From a virus, in the IMG/VR virus record IMGVR_UViG_3300038415_000014, positions 1-64,000 of that record: a DNA stretch of 64,000 nt. One strand, given 5' to 3'. The stretch's first letter is position 1; every line of letters begins with the position of its first letter. Both the position numbers and the translations under genes were made by a program. Shown piece after piece: positions 22,228-31,400 of this stretch. The notes beneath the pieces were generated by a model, which was not told the DNA's origin, searched no databases, and saw only the letters and a program-made list of their open reading frames with translations.

Positions 22228-23078
22228 CGGAAGTTACCTCTTCCGCGACGTGGACGATTTGAGTCTGTTACTAGGTTCATGTTCACTGATGAGCTTGCAG
22301 TTGCTTGAATAGCTGGCTCTGGCATTACAAATGGTCTAGGATTTCTAGGAGCGGGGGCTTCGTCCAAACTAATCCCCTCCTCTTCTTCTTGTGGAGCCCC
22401 TTCGATCCCTCGGGGGACTATGGGTCGAGTGTCATGTGGATCAATGAGGTCTACGACCTGGTAATGGTCCCGAATCTCCCTTGCTGACTCAGGACTGTAT
22501 GAGAAATGACCCTCACCAAAGATACTGTTGGGCTCCTCTACAATCCAGGTAGGCTTACTTGCCATCCTTCTCAGAACCAAAGATTCAAGAAGGATCCCGG
22601 GCATAGCTCTGTTTCGGTGGCCCAATCCACCCAAACGAATGACCACTAACTCGCGATCTCCACCTATAAAGTCAGCTAATCCATTGTAGGTAGGGATCTC
22701 ATCCCTGCGCTGCCGGCTTCTCGCGTTATACGCCCGAGACCCGACATACACATCCCGTAGCTCAGCATCGTTGGTAACCCGAAACGGAAACATCAGGTTC
22801 TGAAGCATCCGATAGGTCAGAACTAAGAGCAGGTGCGGTGCTAAGTCCCCCCACCTGCTCTTGATGAACAGATTCTCGGTGGTAAGGTCAACCACCACCT
22901 CGCCAGGCTTACCTATGTGAAGTAATGGAGAGGTCAGAATAGGCTCTGCCCCAGCAATATCCGGGGGTAGCCTCTTTTGGCAATCAGCCCTGAAGCTACA
23001 AGCACATTGTCTAGTGCTCCCGTGCTCGTCAGTCTCTATTTTACCGTCAGGGTTATTGCAAATGGAGCAACCGGGCAT
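22224..23078 (-). CDS. Zinc-binding protein next to the helicase, possible helicase loader
   Basis: The 284-residue protein starts with a zinc motif: C-x2-C (CSICNNPDGK) and C-A-C-x5-C near residues 25-33, similar to the N-terminal zinc ribbon of DnaC/IstB-type loaders. The central region has alpha/beta character (HLLLVLTYRMLQNLMFPF, then GDRELVVIRLGGLGHRNRAM, then PTWIVEEPNSIFG). No Walker A motif is present, so if it is a loader it is not a canonical ATPase. The C-terminal 60 residues are disordered. It overlaps the helicase start by four bases, supporting cooperation with it. Confidence 0.65.
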   Translation of the reverse strand: MPGCSICNNPDGKIETDEHGSTRQCACSFRADCQKRLPPDIAGAEPILTSPLLHIGKPGEVVVDLTTENLFIKSRWGDLAPHLLLVLTYRMLQNLMFPFRVTNDAELRDVYVGSRAYNARSRQRRDEIPTYNGLADFIGGDRELVVIRLGGLGHRNRAMPGILLESLVLRRMASKPTWIVEEPNSIFGEGHFSYSPESAREIRDHYQVVDLIDPHDTRPIVPRGIEGAPQEEEEGISLDEAPAPRNPRPFVMPEPAIQATASSSVNMNLVTDSNRPRRGRGNFR

Positions 23079-23103
23079 CGTCCAGGGTACTACACCGCTG
23101 GGG

Positions 23104-24837
23104 TCACTTATTCACACTTTCGCGTAGAGCATTGATTAATTCGCGAACATCATCCTCGTGGCGGTCGAACTTGAGAGCGCCCACGGCTGCCTCACCAATC
23201 ACTTGGTCAATCAAACCCTTCTTTTTTCGTAGTTTTTGAATTACCTTGTGATCAATGGTCTCAGTCTTCTTGCCCTGACCTGGGCGCTTAGCCAGTAAAT
23301 GAATGGCCAAAACGGCTTGGTGCGGGGATCCAATTCGAATCATTCTACCCAGGAGTTGAACATATCTACCCCACGACCACGGGGTATCGAAGAATACCAT
23401 TGCTGCAGCAGCTTGAAGGTTGATGGACTCGCTGCCAGCATCCGTGATGATTATCACCTTGATGTTGCTCTCTGGGTCTTGGAACTTGTCCTGAGCAGCC
23501 TTGCGTGCACTCGCTTTGGTTACATCCCCCGAGATAACTACGCTCTTGACCCCTTCTTTGGTCAAGATTGCTTGTAATCTTGGTATGTGGCTCTTGAACC
23601 TCGTGTAAACAATGACCTTCTCATCATTGAGTTCCTCAGTCAAGAGAGAGACTAAGGCTGTCTCTTTAGAGCTTCGACCCTCCGTGGCAGTCACTGGTTT
23701 ATCGAATGCATCCTCACCAAACTTCACGAGACTGAGGGAGTTGCAGACTTCTTGCATGTAGATCAAGGAGGTCATCTGCTTGGTCTCTTCGTAGTTCTTG
23801 ATCTCTCCGGTACCAAGCTCAAATACCCCGCTAAGAGCCTCAGAATACTTACGGTCTTCAGCACTAGAGAGCTCGCAGATGATCTCTCGTGTTGTCAACG
23901 CTGGAAGTTCATTCGAGACCAGGTGCTTTGGGCGCCCATAGAAAAATGGGTCGATGGTCTCTCGGAAGTGAGCAAGATTCTTGTAGCCTACGATGATTGG
24001 GATCTTCCCGCCACCCTTGACCCTCTGCAGCTCAGTCACACAGTATGTGTTGAGGAATGAGTTCTTCGTCCCGAACGTCTGGGACCGAATGACCTTGTAG
24101 ATCCCGAACCCTTCAATCAGATGATTCTGAAGGAGGGTAGCAGTCAAGCCCCACACTCTCTTGGCGCGGTCAGCCAGAAACTTGCAAGTCTGATGGGTCT
24201 TTGTAGTTGGGTTCTTGCACGCCTGAATCTCATCGAAGATCACTGAGAGCTTGGAGATCTTCGATGTCAACTCGTCAAGGTAGCCTCGGCCGGCGATGAC
24301 CACGGTCCCCTTCTTTGCCCCTGGGGGTGGGTCAGCCTTGGTCACTCCCTGATCCCAATCTCGAACTACCCCATGGTAATTGACTATGAGTACCGAGGGT
24401 CCAACATGTTTGGACCAATTGTTGTAGGCAGCCTTACGTTGGGTGTAGTCCCCTACCGCTTGGAACGTATTAACACCTAGGGCAAACCTGTCGAACTCCG
24501 ATGCCCATTGCCCTATAGAGGACTTCGGGCAGATGACTATGACCTTGACCTCGGGGTCTCGTTCCCAGATGTAGCAGAGGGCTCCAATGGCCTGCAACGT
24601 CTTGCCCAACCCGGTACCGTCACCGAGAACCATCCGGTTCATGGTCAACAGGTGATAGATCCCCTGGACCTGATAATACCGAATCTTCAGGGGTTCCATA
24701 GTTCCATCGAACCCACGGATCTCTTCGCGCAATAGAGCTGTAGGCTTGATCTCGACAGTCGTACTTGCCCTGACCTTCTTCAGGTGCTCATACGTTCTAT
24801 CGTACTTCTCTTTCTCAGCCGTGGACTCTTTGGGCAT
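23104..24837 (-). CDS. SNF2-family DNA-dependent ATPase
   Basis: A 577-residue SWI2/SNF2 protein: motif I GDGTGLGKT (72-80), motif II FDEIQACKN (a DEIQ variant of DExH), motif III GLTATLLQN, and the C-terminal RecA lobe with motif V SESINLQAAAAM and motif VI QLLGRMIRIGS. Such ATPases translocate on double-stranded DNA and remodel protein-DNA complexes; small phage and bacterial forms are common near replication genes. There is no nuclease or other fused domain. It precedes the loader-like and helicase genes on the same strand. Confidence 0.9.
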   Translation of the reverse strand: MPKESTAEKEKYDRTYEHLKKVRASTTVEIKPTALLREEIRGFDGTMEPLKIRYYQVQGIYHLLTMNRMVLGDGTGLGKTLQAIGALCYIWERDPEVKVIVICPKSSIGQWASEFDRFALGVNTFQAVGDYTQRKAAYNNWSKHVGPSVLIVNYHGVVRDWDQGVTKADPPPGAKKGTVVIAGRGYLDELTSKISKLSVIFDEIQACKNPTTKTHQTCKFLADRAKRVWGLTATLLQNHLIEGFGIYKVIRSQTFGTKNSFLNTYCVTELQRVKGGGKIPIIVGYKNLAHFRETIDPFFYGRPKHLVSNELPALTTREIICELSSAEDRKYSEALSGVFELGTGEIKNYEETKQMTSLIYMQEVCNSLSLVKFGEDAFDKPVTATEGRSSKETALVSLLTEELNDEKVIVYTRFKSHIPRLQAILTKEGVKSVVISGDVTKASARKAAQDKFQDPESNIKVIIITDAGSESINLQAAAAMVFFDTPWSWGRYVQLLGRMIRIGSPHQAVLAIHLLAKRPGQGKKTETIDHKVIQKLRKKKGLIDQVIGEAAVGALKFDRHEDDVRELINALRESVNK

Positions 24838-24866
24838 CGATGCTTAGTACACCGGAGTCACACCTA

Positions 24867-25760
24867 TTAGGTGGCCCGAGCAAATAGTGACTTCTGGCCA
24901 GTCCACTTGGCTTGAAGCTTGGCTCGATAGTCACCCCACTTCTTGCCAAATTCAAGATGAAGCTTGAGAAGTTCATCGACTGACTTAGCCATGGTGTTCA
25001 CACACAAGTCTATGTCGACACAGTCTTCAAAACCATCGGGGGCCAGGTCTAGTCCAATAGCATTGTGACGGATCAGATCCGTTAGGTCATGAGATTGCTT
25101 GGAAAACTCCCTCTGAGCTTTAGCATAGGTCTCATACTCGGGAGTTGTGCTGAAGCCACTGGAGAATGGCTCAGCACTGATCCATCCACCGTCACGCACA
25201 TGCGACTCTATTTTGAGGCAATCATCTGCTACTGCCTCACGCCAGTCATCACAGGCGGAACGAACTGCCTCCAGGGAGGGTGCAACTACCCTCGTTATGT
25301 ACTGCTGTACTAGCGCCGGCTTAAGAATCGCCGTTCCAGCCCCTGAGGATCTAAGAGCCTTCGCACCCAAACTGACTAGGACTTTTCCAGCCTTACCCAT
25401 CGGAGTTGACAACTCTTTGACCGCGCAATAGGCTCGCAGAGGGTGACCCTTCTGAGCAACCTTAACCAAGTTGCTGAGCTGAGTATGAAACCCCTTGATC
25501 CCCTTGATGTCCACACCAAAGGCTTCTAGTTTCCCTGGGATCTCAGCAACCGTAGCGGCAAAGTCACTCAAGGCAGACCGAGCCAAAGATGTGCTCCTTG
25601 TGGAAACCGTCTTCAAGCCACCTACGAGGGCATCCGCCGACTTGATTGACTGAATAGCCTCAGGGTATTCGTTTACGTCTGCTTTCCTGGAATGAGAAGC
25701 AAAACGAACTTTGACACGAGCGGCTATGAGCTGATCAAGAGGGCTCAGGTTTGGATCCAT
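24867..25760 (-). CDS. Unknown 297-residue protein with N-terminal tag
   Basis: Start set at ATG 25758-25760; an upstream TTG adds four residues. Residues 4-24 read LSPLDQLIAARVKVRFASHS, another copy of the R-[VI]-x2-R-F tag, followed by RKADVNEYPE. The rest is largely helical with Ala/Gly-rich stretches (SALSDFAATVAEIPGKLEAF, then GAKALRSSGAGTAILKPALV) and EYETYAKAQREFSKQSHDLT. No enzyme motif. It lies far from the other tagged genes, between the lysis pair and the SNF2 gene, which shows the tag is not merely a local duplication. Confidence 0.75.
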   Translation of the reverse strand: MDPNLSPLDQLIAARVKVRFASHSRKADVNEYPEAIQSIKSADALVGGLKTVSTRSTSLARSALSDFAATVAEIPGKLEAFGVDIKGIKGFHTQLSNLVKVAQKGHPLRAYCAVKELSTPMGKAGKVLVSLGAKALRSSGAGTAILKPALVQQYITRVVAPSLEAVRSACDDWREAVADDCLKIESHVRDGGWISAEPFSSGFSTTPEYETYAKAQREFSKQSHDLTDLIRHNAIGLDLAPDGFEDCVDIDLCVNTMAKSVDELLKLHLEFGKKWGDYRAKLQAKWTGQKSLFARAT

Positions 25761-25792
25761 AGCTACATGCAAACCATTAGAACATTATGCAA

Positions 25793-25822
25793 GGGGTAAC
25801 CCAGACTCATCCGAGTTACCCC
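25793..25822 (-). terminator. Hairpin after the lipoprotein gene
   Basis: GGGGTAAC and GTTACCCC form an 8-base perfect inverted repeat with a 14-base spacer, 12 bases after the lipoprotein stop (coding strand) and 30 bases before the next gene. No long U-tract follows on either strand, so it may be a weak terminator or an RNA stability element. Confidence 0.45.
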
Positions 25823-25834
25823 TCACAAGCCAAA

Positions 25835-26242
25835 CTACTTTTTGGCTGGGACGGCTGCCGGAGCCGGTGCTGCTGAAGTTACAGGAGCCGGTGGTGGGGC
25901 AGCCTGGGCTGCCGGTGGGACCACTGCTTCGACTGCCGGAGCCGGTGCTGCAGGAGCCGGAAGCTTAACTGAGGCCATACTCGTAATACGAGACTCGGTC
26001 TTGGCCTTCGCTTGCTCCGTGGGCAAGGACTGGAAGTCATTCACTACAGCCGGGATGGCGCAGATGAGGGACACCACATCACTGATGGCTTGGCCCCAAC
26101 CAGGGACCAGCGCACTGATGATTGGGTCAGCGGTCATTGCCGTGACACAAGCGTCATGGGCTACGTCGGAGGGGGTAGTCGAACCCTTGCAACCATTAAG
26201 CAGCAGGAGGGGGAGGAGTGATAGGGTCAGTAACTTTCTCAT
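25835..26242 (-). CDS. Small Pro/Ala-rich lipoprotein, possible outer-membrane spanin
   Basis: ATG 26240-26242 gives MRKLLTLSLLPLLLLNGCKG, a signal peptide with lipobox L-N-G-C and the lipidated Cys at position 18. A globular part (residues 25-90, including DACVTAMTADPIISALVPGW) is followed by a C-terminal proline/alanine-rich tail. The start lies inside the upstream holin-like gene in another frame (47-base overlap), a layout reminiscent of Rz/Rz1 pairs. It probably acts at cell lysis as an outer-membrane spanin, but the partner lacks a clear coiled coil, so the assignment is tentative. Lipidation implies a diderm host. Confidence 0.65.
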   Translation of the reverse strand: MRKLLTLSLLPLLLLNGCKGSTTPSDVAHDACVTAMTADPIISALVPGWGQAISDVVSLICAIPAVVNDFQSLPTEQAKAKTESRITSMASVKLPAPAAPAPAVEAVVPPAAQAAPPPAPVTSAAPAPAAVPAKK

Positions 26243-26441
26243 CAACTTTCTCTTCTTTCTTAGCCTGTGTGGCTAACTGAGGCAGTGGTTCCTTTGGTAC
26301 ACCGGCAAGGACTGCCCGAACAATAATCCAGAGCCATTTAGTCTGGGGTAGCTTGCGAATTAGCGGGGTCCAAGCCGAGGACACCAACAATGTGATAACA
26401 GAAGCAACATAGGCTTGATGCTGAATAATCCAGGAACCCAT
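26196..26441 (-). CDS. Small membrane protein, putative holin
   Basis: An 81-residue protein starting MGSWIIQHQAYVASVITLLV, with two likely membrane segments (about 8-30 and 37-52, WLWIIVRAVLAG), then a hydrophilic tail (ATQAKKEEKVDEKVTDPI) ending in prolines. Size and topology fit a class II holin or a short inner-membrane spanin partner. GAGGTG precedes the start by six bases. The downstream lipoprotein gene begins within its 3' end in another frame. No endolysin gene is adjacent; a lysozyme-like region lies in the tail protein at 62171-64000. Confidence 0.6.
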   Translation of the reverse strand: MGSWIIQHQAYVASVITLLVSSAWTPLIRKLPQTKWLWIIVRAVLAGVPKEPLPQLATQAKKEEKVDEKVTDPITPPPPAA

Positions 26442-26584
26442 TGGTACACCTCATTAACACCGAGCTGATAAGGTAACTAGCTACCCCTTGTTCCGGCCCC
26501 CTATAGTCAGAACCGACCTAGTGTACGGATGTATACTTCTCACCTACTCCTGTGCACAATAACGCGGTAAGTTCAGTATTCTTG

Positions 26585-26614
26585 TTGAGAATTAGGCCTC
26601 TCAGACGTAATAAT
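26585..26614 (+). promoter_or_regulatory. Sigma-70-like promoter for the RCC1 lipoprotein gene
   Basis: TTGAGA at 26585-26590, a 17-base spacer, then TAATAAT at 26608-26614, close to the bacterial consensus. Transcription would begin near 26620, making an ATG at 26617 untranscribed and leaving AGG six bases before the ATG at 26629. It is the only clear promoter on the plus strand and lies in a 187-base divergent gap (26442-26628) that must also drive the leftward lysis genes. Nothing else was recognised in this gap. Confidence 0.6.
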
Positions 26615-26628
26615 GAATGAGGCAGAAG

Positions 26629-28395
26629 ATGTCCAAAATTAGAACCCTAATCGCATTAGCTCTCGTAGTTACCGCTTGTGGAAGCAACGACAGCGTAACT
26701 CCAGAGACCGCAAGCACTATTGAGACCACGGGTGGCGAGGCGGGTATCCTCATGACCAGCACTACTCAAGTGGTTGGATCGACGGGCGGTTCATCATCAT
26801 TGATGACGATCACCGGCGGATCCTCATCCAATGTAGCTGGAACCACCTCAGTGATTGGTACAAGCGAGACCGGTGGTTCAGCTCCCCAAGGAACCACCTC
26901 GACTGGCGGCTACAGCTCGACCAGCACGACTAAGCCCATGACTACCGGCGGTCACTCGTCAACAGGTGGATCGAACCCGGGTACTGGTGGAAGTGCTCCG
27001 AAGACGACCGGTGGCAGTCCAGGTACCGGAGGCAGCTCTTCAAAAGCAACAGGTGGATCGAACCCAGGTACTGGTGGAAGCGCTCCGAAGGTAACCGGAG
27101 GTAGCCCCTCAACTGGCGGGTCCTCGACCGTGACGACCACAGGCGGCTCTACTCCTATGGTAACCGGAGGTAGCCCCTCAACTGGTGGTTCCTCATCAGT
27201 GTCGGCAACCGGCGGATCAGCTCCTCAAGCCACGGGCGGTAGCCCCTCAACTGGTGGCAGTCCTTCAACAGGCGGTAGCTCAGCTCAGGCCACTGGTGGT
27301 ACCTCTGCTATCAACCCACCAGTTCCAAATCAGGTTTCGGTTGGATCAACTCAGACTTGTGTAGTTGTGAGCGACGGCCACGTCAAATGCTGGGGCTCGA
27401 ACACCTACGGTCAGCTTGGAAACGGTACAACAACCAGCAGCGCGACCCCTGTCCTAGTCAATGGGATCTCGAATGCAATCAAGGTCTCGACACTCCTCAC
27501 TCATACTTGCGCGGTACTGAATGACGGAACTGTAAATTGCTGGGGTACCAATGCTGATGGTGAGCTTGGAAACGGAAAATCCTCCAACGGTTCTCTGAAC
27601 CCACCCAACCCTAACCCGGTTCAATTCCTTGGTGTTTCGAATGCGGTTGATGTCGTAGTTGGGTCACTCTACACCTGCGTCCTTCTTGCCGATCACACCG
27701 TGAAATGTGTCGGCCTCCGAAGGTTCGGAACCTTGGGTGATGGAATCGATGATACTTCAATCATCTACTCAGTAACCCCAGTTCAGGTGGTAGGCATCAG
27801 CAACGCGATAGCCATAGGAGCCAACCCGAACTACGCTTGCGCCTTATTGAGCGACAAGACCATCAAGTGCTGGGGGCGCCCGCTCAATGGGGAGTTCCCA
27901 ACTGGGTCTAGCGGGTCATCAACCCCAGTAATTATCCCGAACGTTTCGAACGCAATTACACTTTCAGTAGGCAGTTACAACATCTGCTACCTTGTGGGTG
28001 ACGGGACCGCCTACTGCTGGGGAACTCAGAATGGTGCTCAGACTCCAACCGGCAGCTACGGAATGGTAGCTTACCAGCAGATCAGCTTGTTCGGTACCGA
28101 GATAGCAATAGGTTCGACTCATGGTTGCGGGGTCTACAGTAGACCAGCACTCACCCCTGACTCAGTAGCTTTCTGCTGGGGCTCGAATGATTCTGGTCAA
28201 CTAGGTGATGGAACAACGACGACCAGCACTGGCGTAGTGGTCCCTGGGATCACAGATGCAATCGATGTTGAAGTTGGCGCCAATGGATCAACCTGCGCCA
28301 TCCAACGCAGTGGTACCATGAAGTGCTGGGGCAAACTGACGGGTAACTCTGGCTCACCCACTAGCTCAAGCCCAGTCACCCCGGACGGGTTCTGA
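26629..28395 (+). CDS. RCC1-type seven-bladed propeller lipoprotein, the only plus-strand gene
   Basis: 588 residues from ATG 26629. Signal peptide with lipobox VTAC (lipidated Cys17), so the protein is exported and anchored. Residues about 30-230 are a Thr/Gly/Ser linker with many S-T-G-G-S and T-G-G-S units. From about 235 to the end are seven RCC1-like repeats, each with the strand pair T-C-x-[VL]-x(2)-D-G-x-V-K-C-W-G (six CWG and one CVG) and the G-Q-L-G-[ND]-G turn. Each repeat has two cysteines, suggesting one disulphide per blade in a closed propeller. This is a cellular-type surface protein. As a separately promoted gene in the opposite strand it looks like a moron: surface alteration, adhesion, or superinfection exclusion are possible roles. 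Conserved RCC1 histidines for nucleotide exchange are not expected. Confidence 0.9.
   Translation: MSKIRTLIALALVVTACGSNDSVTPETASTIETTGGEAGILMTSTTQVVGSTGGSSSLMTITGGSSSNVAGTTSVIGTSETGGSAPQGTTSTGGYSSTSTTKPMTTGGHSSTGGSNPGTGGSAPKTTGGSPGTGGSSSKATGGSNPGTGGSAPKVTGGSPSTGGSSTVTTTGGSTPMVTGGSPSTGGSSSVSATGGSAPQATGGSPSTGGSPSTGGSSAQATGGTSAINPPVPNQVSVGSTQTCVVVSDGHVKCWGSNTYGQLGNGTTTSSATPVLVNGISNAIKVSTLLTHTCAVLNDGTVNCWGTNADGELGNGKSSNGSLNPPNPNPVQFLGVSNAVDVVVGSLYTCVLLADHTVKCVGLRRFGTLGDGIDDTSIIYSVTPVQVVGISNAIAIGANPNYACALLSDKTIKCWGRPLNGEFPTGSSGSSTPVIIPNVSNAITLSVGSYNICYLVGDGTAYCWGTQNGAQTPTGSYGMVAYQQISLFGTEIAIGSTHGCGVYSRPALTPDSVAFCWGSNDSGQLGDGTTTTSTGVVVPGITDAIDVEVGANGSTCAIQRSGTMKCWGKLTGNSGSPTSSSPVTPDGF
26870..27310 (+). 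repeat. Thr-Gly-Gly-Ser coding repeats
   Basis: Degenerate tandem DNA repeats coding for units such as TGGS-SP-STGGS and TGGSNPGTGGSAPK. Some segments of about 60 bases are nearly identical, for example around 26955-27010 and 27045-27100. These form a flexible linker lifting the propeller from the membrane and are a likely site of length variation by recombination. Confidence 0.8.
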
Positions 28396-28415
28396 TAGCT
28401 CTGGGTAGGGAACAC

Positions 28416-28452
28416 CAAGGGGCTCACTGGCGCGCAGCCGATGAGCCCCTTG
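28416..28452. terminator. Bidirectional hairpin between convergent genes
   Basis: CAAGGGGCTCA (28416-28426) pairs perfectly over 11 bases with TGAGCCCCTTG (28442-28452) around a 15-base loop. It lies between the stop of the plus-strand lipoprotein gene and the stop of the leftward tail-fibre gene, so it can end both transcripts. Only short T-runs follow, so efficiency is uncertain. Confidence 0.75.
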
Positions 28453-28456
28453 AGCT

Positions 28457-31400
28457 TTATGGCCTGGTCTGCTTTGAGAACAACCACTTGCCGGTTGAGC
28501 CGATTGCCGAGACATAGATACCTGTCGTACCATCACTGCTGGCAGCTTCGGGCCTGATCCCCACGGTGGCAGTCGTTGACGGACCCGCTGTATATGAGAA
28601 CGGGATCGTTACGATGGTGTCTATAGCTGCATTCATGCTGAAAGAGTACTGGTAGATATCGAGGGTGCTACCATCCTTGAGTATCAGGTAGATGGTTCCG
28701 ACGTTTCCAGTAGATGCAGCTGCTACAACGTGAAAGCAAGCTGAACCTTCAATGATGTCCCCCTCCAAGACCCCAGTGAAGGTGGGGAAGCTGGCCATCA
28801 GAGCAGTCGGAGACGATGCTGTTACTGGGCTCGCTGTGAATGAACTAGTGTCAACAATCCGATTGACAGTTCCGTTTAGGGTAATCACACCCCTGCTATT
28901 GGATGACCTAACATCTCCAAATGAGTTGACATACAGAACGGTGTCAACGCTACCTGGATGAACTGGCGGGTCGTTGCTACTAGTGTCGAGCCCGAGCCCG
29001 CAATTTGTACCTGCCAGCTCGGTATGGGCTATGCCTATACCATTTTCATCGACAATCGCTCGCGGATAACTGTGGTTACCAAGTTGGATCTCAATGACCC
29101 CATTAGATCCACCGCTAGGTCCATGAGCACCTGAGATTAGTATCAGGTTACCACCACTGTGTGATGACCCAGCGGTTTGGTCACCCTTTTGCGCTTGAAC
29201 TTTGAGGTTGCTGCCGTCAGCACCCGTTGCATCTTGCTGAGCTACAAGGGGGGCATTAACTGCAGGGTCAAATACTAGGTCGTTAACATCTACGATAACC
29301 GCTGACTGAGTGATGGTAGCCACAGTCACGGGTGCGGGTGACATCGTGGTACCGGTTTCGACCTGTACAAACACCTGACCACTGCGGTCAAATGACCCCT
29401 TCCCAGTTTTCAGGTAGATGTCACCACCTGGTTTCGGATGGGATACATCACCCGCTGCGTTACCAGCGAACAGAGCTAGATCTGCCCCCTTACCTAAAAA
29501 GGCGGTAGCAATATCAGCAGCCTTAATGGTGAGTGTGTAATCGTAGACGTCACCATTAGTTGCCTTCTGCCCTATCTTGGGAGCGATTACCCTTGAGCTG
29601 AAGACGGAGCTGAAGATATCGAACGCATTCGTGTCACCCACCTCAACAATATTGGTTCCGAAGTATGTGCTCTCAGTGTCAGTACCACTTATTCTAAGGT
29701 TATTACGGAACCCATTGGAAAAACTAAACCCCCCAGCGCCACCAGTACCAAGTCCAATTCCAGTTGTGAAGTATATGCTACCACCAGAATTGTTTGTTGA
29801 TCCAGCACTCTGTGAGCTGATACTGAGGTTGTTGCCGGGGCCGGTACCAGTAGCTTGACTGATTGATGGATTTGTGACCCCAGCCGTGAACTGGATACCA
29901 TAGTTACCGGTACCACTCGTTAAACCAAGAATGAGGTCTACATTATTGAAGCTTGCTACAGTGACAAGGGGCCCTATCTTAACGATTACTGAGCCATTAG
30001 TGACGGTACCAAGCCCTGAGGCTATAGTAACACTACCTCCATTGCCGGAGACACCCGCGGTACCGCCTCGTACAGTGACATTACCACCATTTCCGTTGAA
30101 GGTGGTACCACCTGCTACAATAACATTACCGCCATTACCTGAAGATCCTGTGGATGAACCACCGTTTAGGACCAGGCCACCGGCAGCACCTGAACCACTT
30201 GAGGTACCAGGGGTAACTGTAAGGTTACCCGTGCTAGCAGTTCCAGAACCGTCTCCAGTACTGACAAGCAATGAACTCGTGGTCCCAGAGGATAGATTAG
30301 TGGTACCAATGCGAGTGGCATTGGTGAATGTGAGTGCACTAGATGTGGCTAGTAAGTTTCCAGAAACGCTAGCAGTCCCACTAACAACCAAGTTTCCAAC
30401 GATGTCCAACCCAGTCAGCGTTGGGATGTTTGTCCAGAAGTTGCGAGTCCCGTCACTAGCATAGACTGTGCTGGCTGCACCAATCGGAATGGCTGGCGTG
30501 GGAGAGGGGGCTGTGATCTGAGCGATAGTCTTCCCGAGAGGAAGCTGGATTGTACTAGGGTCCACATCGTAAAAGGTGTGGTTAGTGATGATCGGATGGC
30601 CCTCAATTCGATAGAGGTCAGCCGCTGCATACCCCTCACTCGACCCATTGGTTCCCAACAGGATCATGGCTTCGATGGGGGTTGTCCCAAGCTCCATGAC
30701 CTGGGTGGTGATGGCCATCATCAGCTCGTCACCCCCGGAGACCTCAACGGACCCCGCGGAGGTAGGTGCATTCCGGACTAGGAATGCTCGCCCAACGAGA
30801 ACTCGACTCCCCTTCCCGGAGCCCAATAACCTAGAGTAGGTAGCGAACACCTCACCACCAGGTCGGTCTCCAGAGCCGACGAAGACCGAACCCCCTCGGT
30901 TAACCCTGTAGTTGAGCAGCTGAGTGTAGTCAGCTGGTGACCCGTCTACCATCACCAGAACGTCACCAGGGACGCCAGCAGAGACCGAGGCTGGCATCAT
31001 CAAGGCTTCGGTTTGATCAAGCTCTGAGGTCCTTGCAAGACCTGCTACGCCTGAACCAACACCAGCCGTGTCCAAGTAGACTAGGGGCGATGACAACTCA
31101 TCCGAGAACCTAGACCCGTGGAAGTCCTTGTCTCGGTACAGAGCACCCAAGGGGAGCCTTTCAGTACATCCCAGATACTCAGGATTGGCTTCCAGATCCC
31201 CGTAGTTGGCGAGGCTACCAAGCGCCCCAGACTTGACGAGAGGACGAGGTCCACCACTTGTGTGGGGAGGATAAGGAGCACTCGGGTCTGTAGGATCCTC
31301 GTACCCTACGTTACGAATGTCATAGGCGTTCGCCAGAGAAAAGTCACCAGAGAGACGGCCAGTACCCAATGTGGTGATGAACCCGACGGAAGCCAGAACC

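Noticed and set aside
25842-26276. Plus-strand Ala/Gly-rich frame opposite the lipoprotein
   Set aside because: Mirror of the Pro/Ala codons of the lipoprotein tail; the minus frame has a signal peptide and a sensible start.
26442-26628. Additional small gene in the divergent gap
   Set aside because: No frame with a ribosome binding site on either strand; only the plus-strand promoter and leaders are seen.
26870-27310. CRISPR-like repeat array
   Set aside because: The repeats are in frame, degenerate, without uniform spacers, and encode Thr-Gly-Gly-Ser units of the lipoprotein linker.
29931-30464. Long plus-strand frame (177 residues) rich in Pro/Val/Thr
   Set aside because: It lies wholly within the fibre gene at 28457-34795 and reflects the Gly/Ser/Thr coding bias of its repeats.
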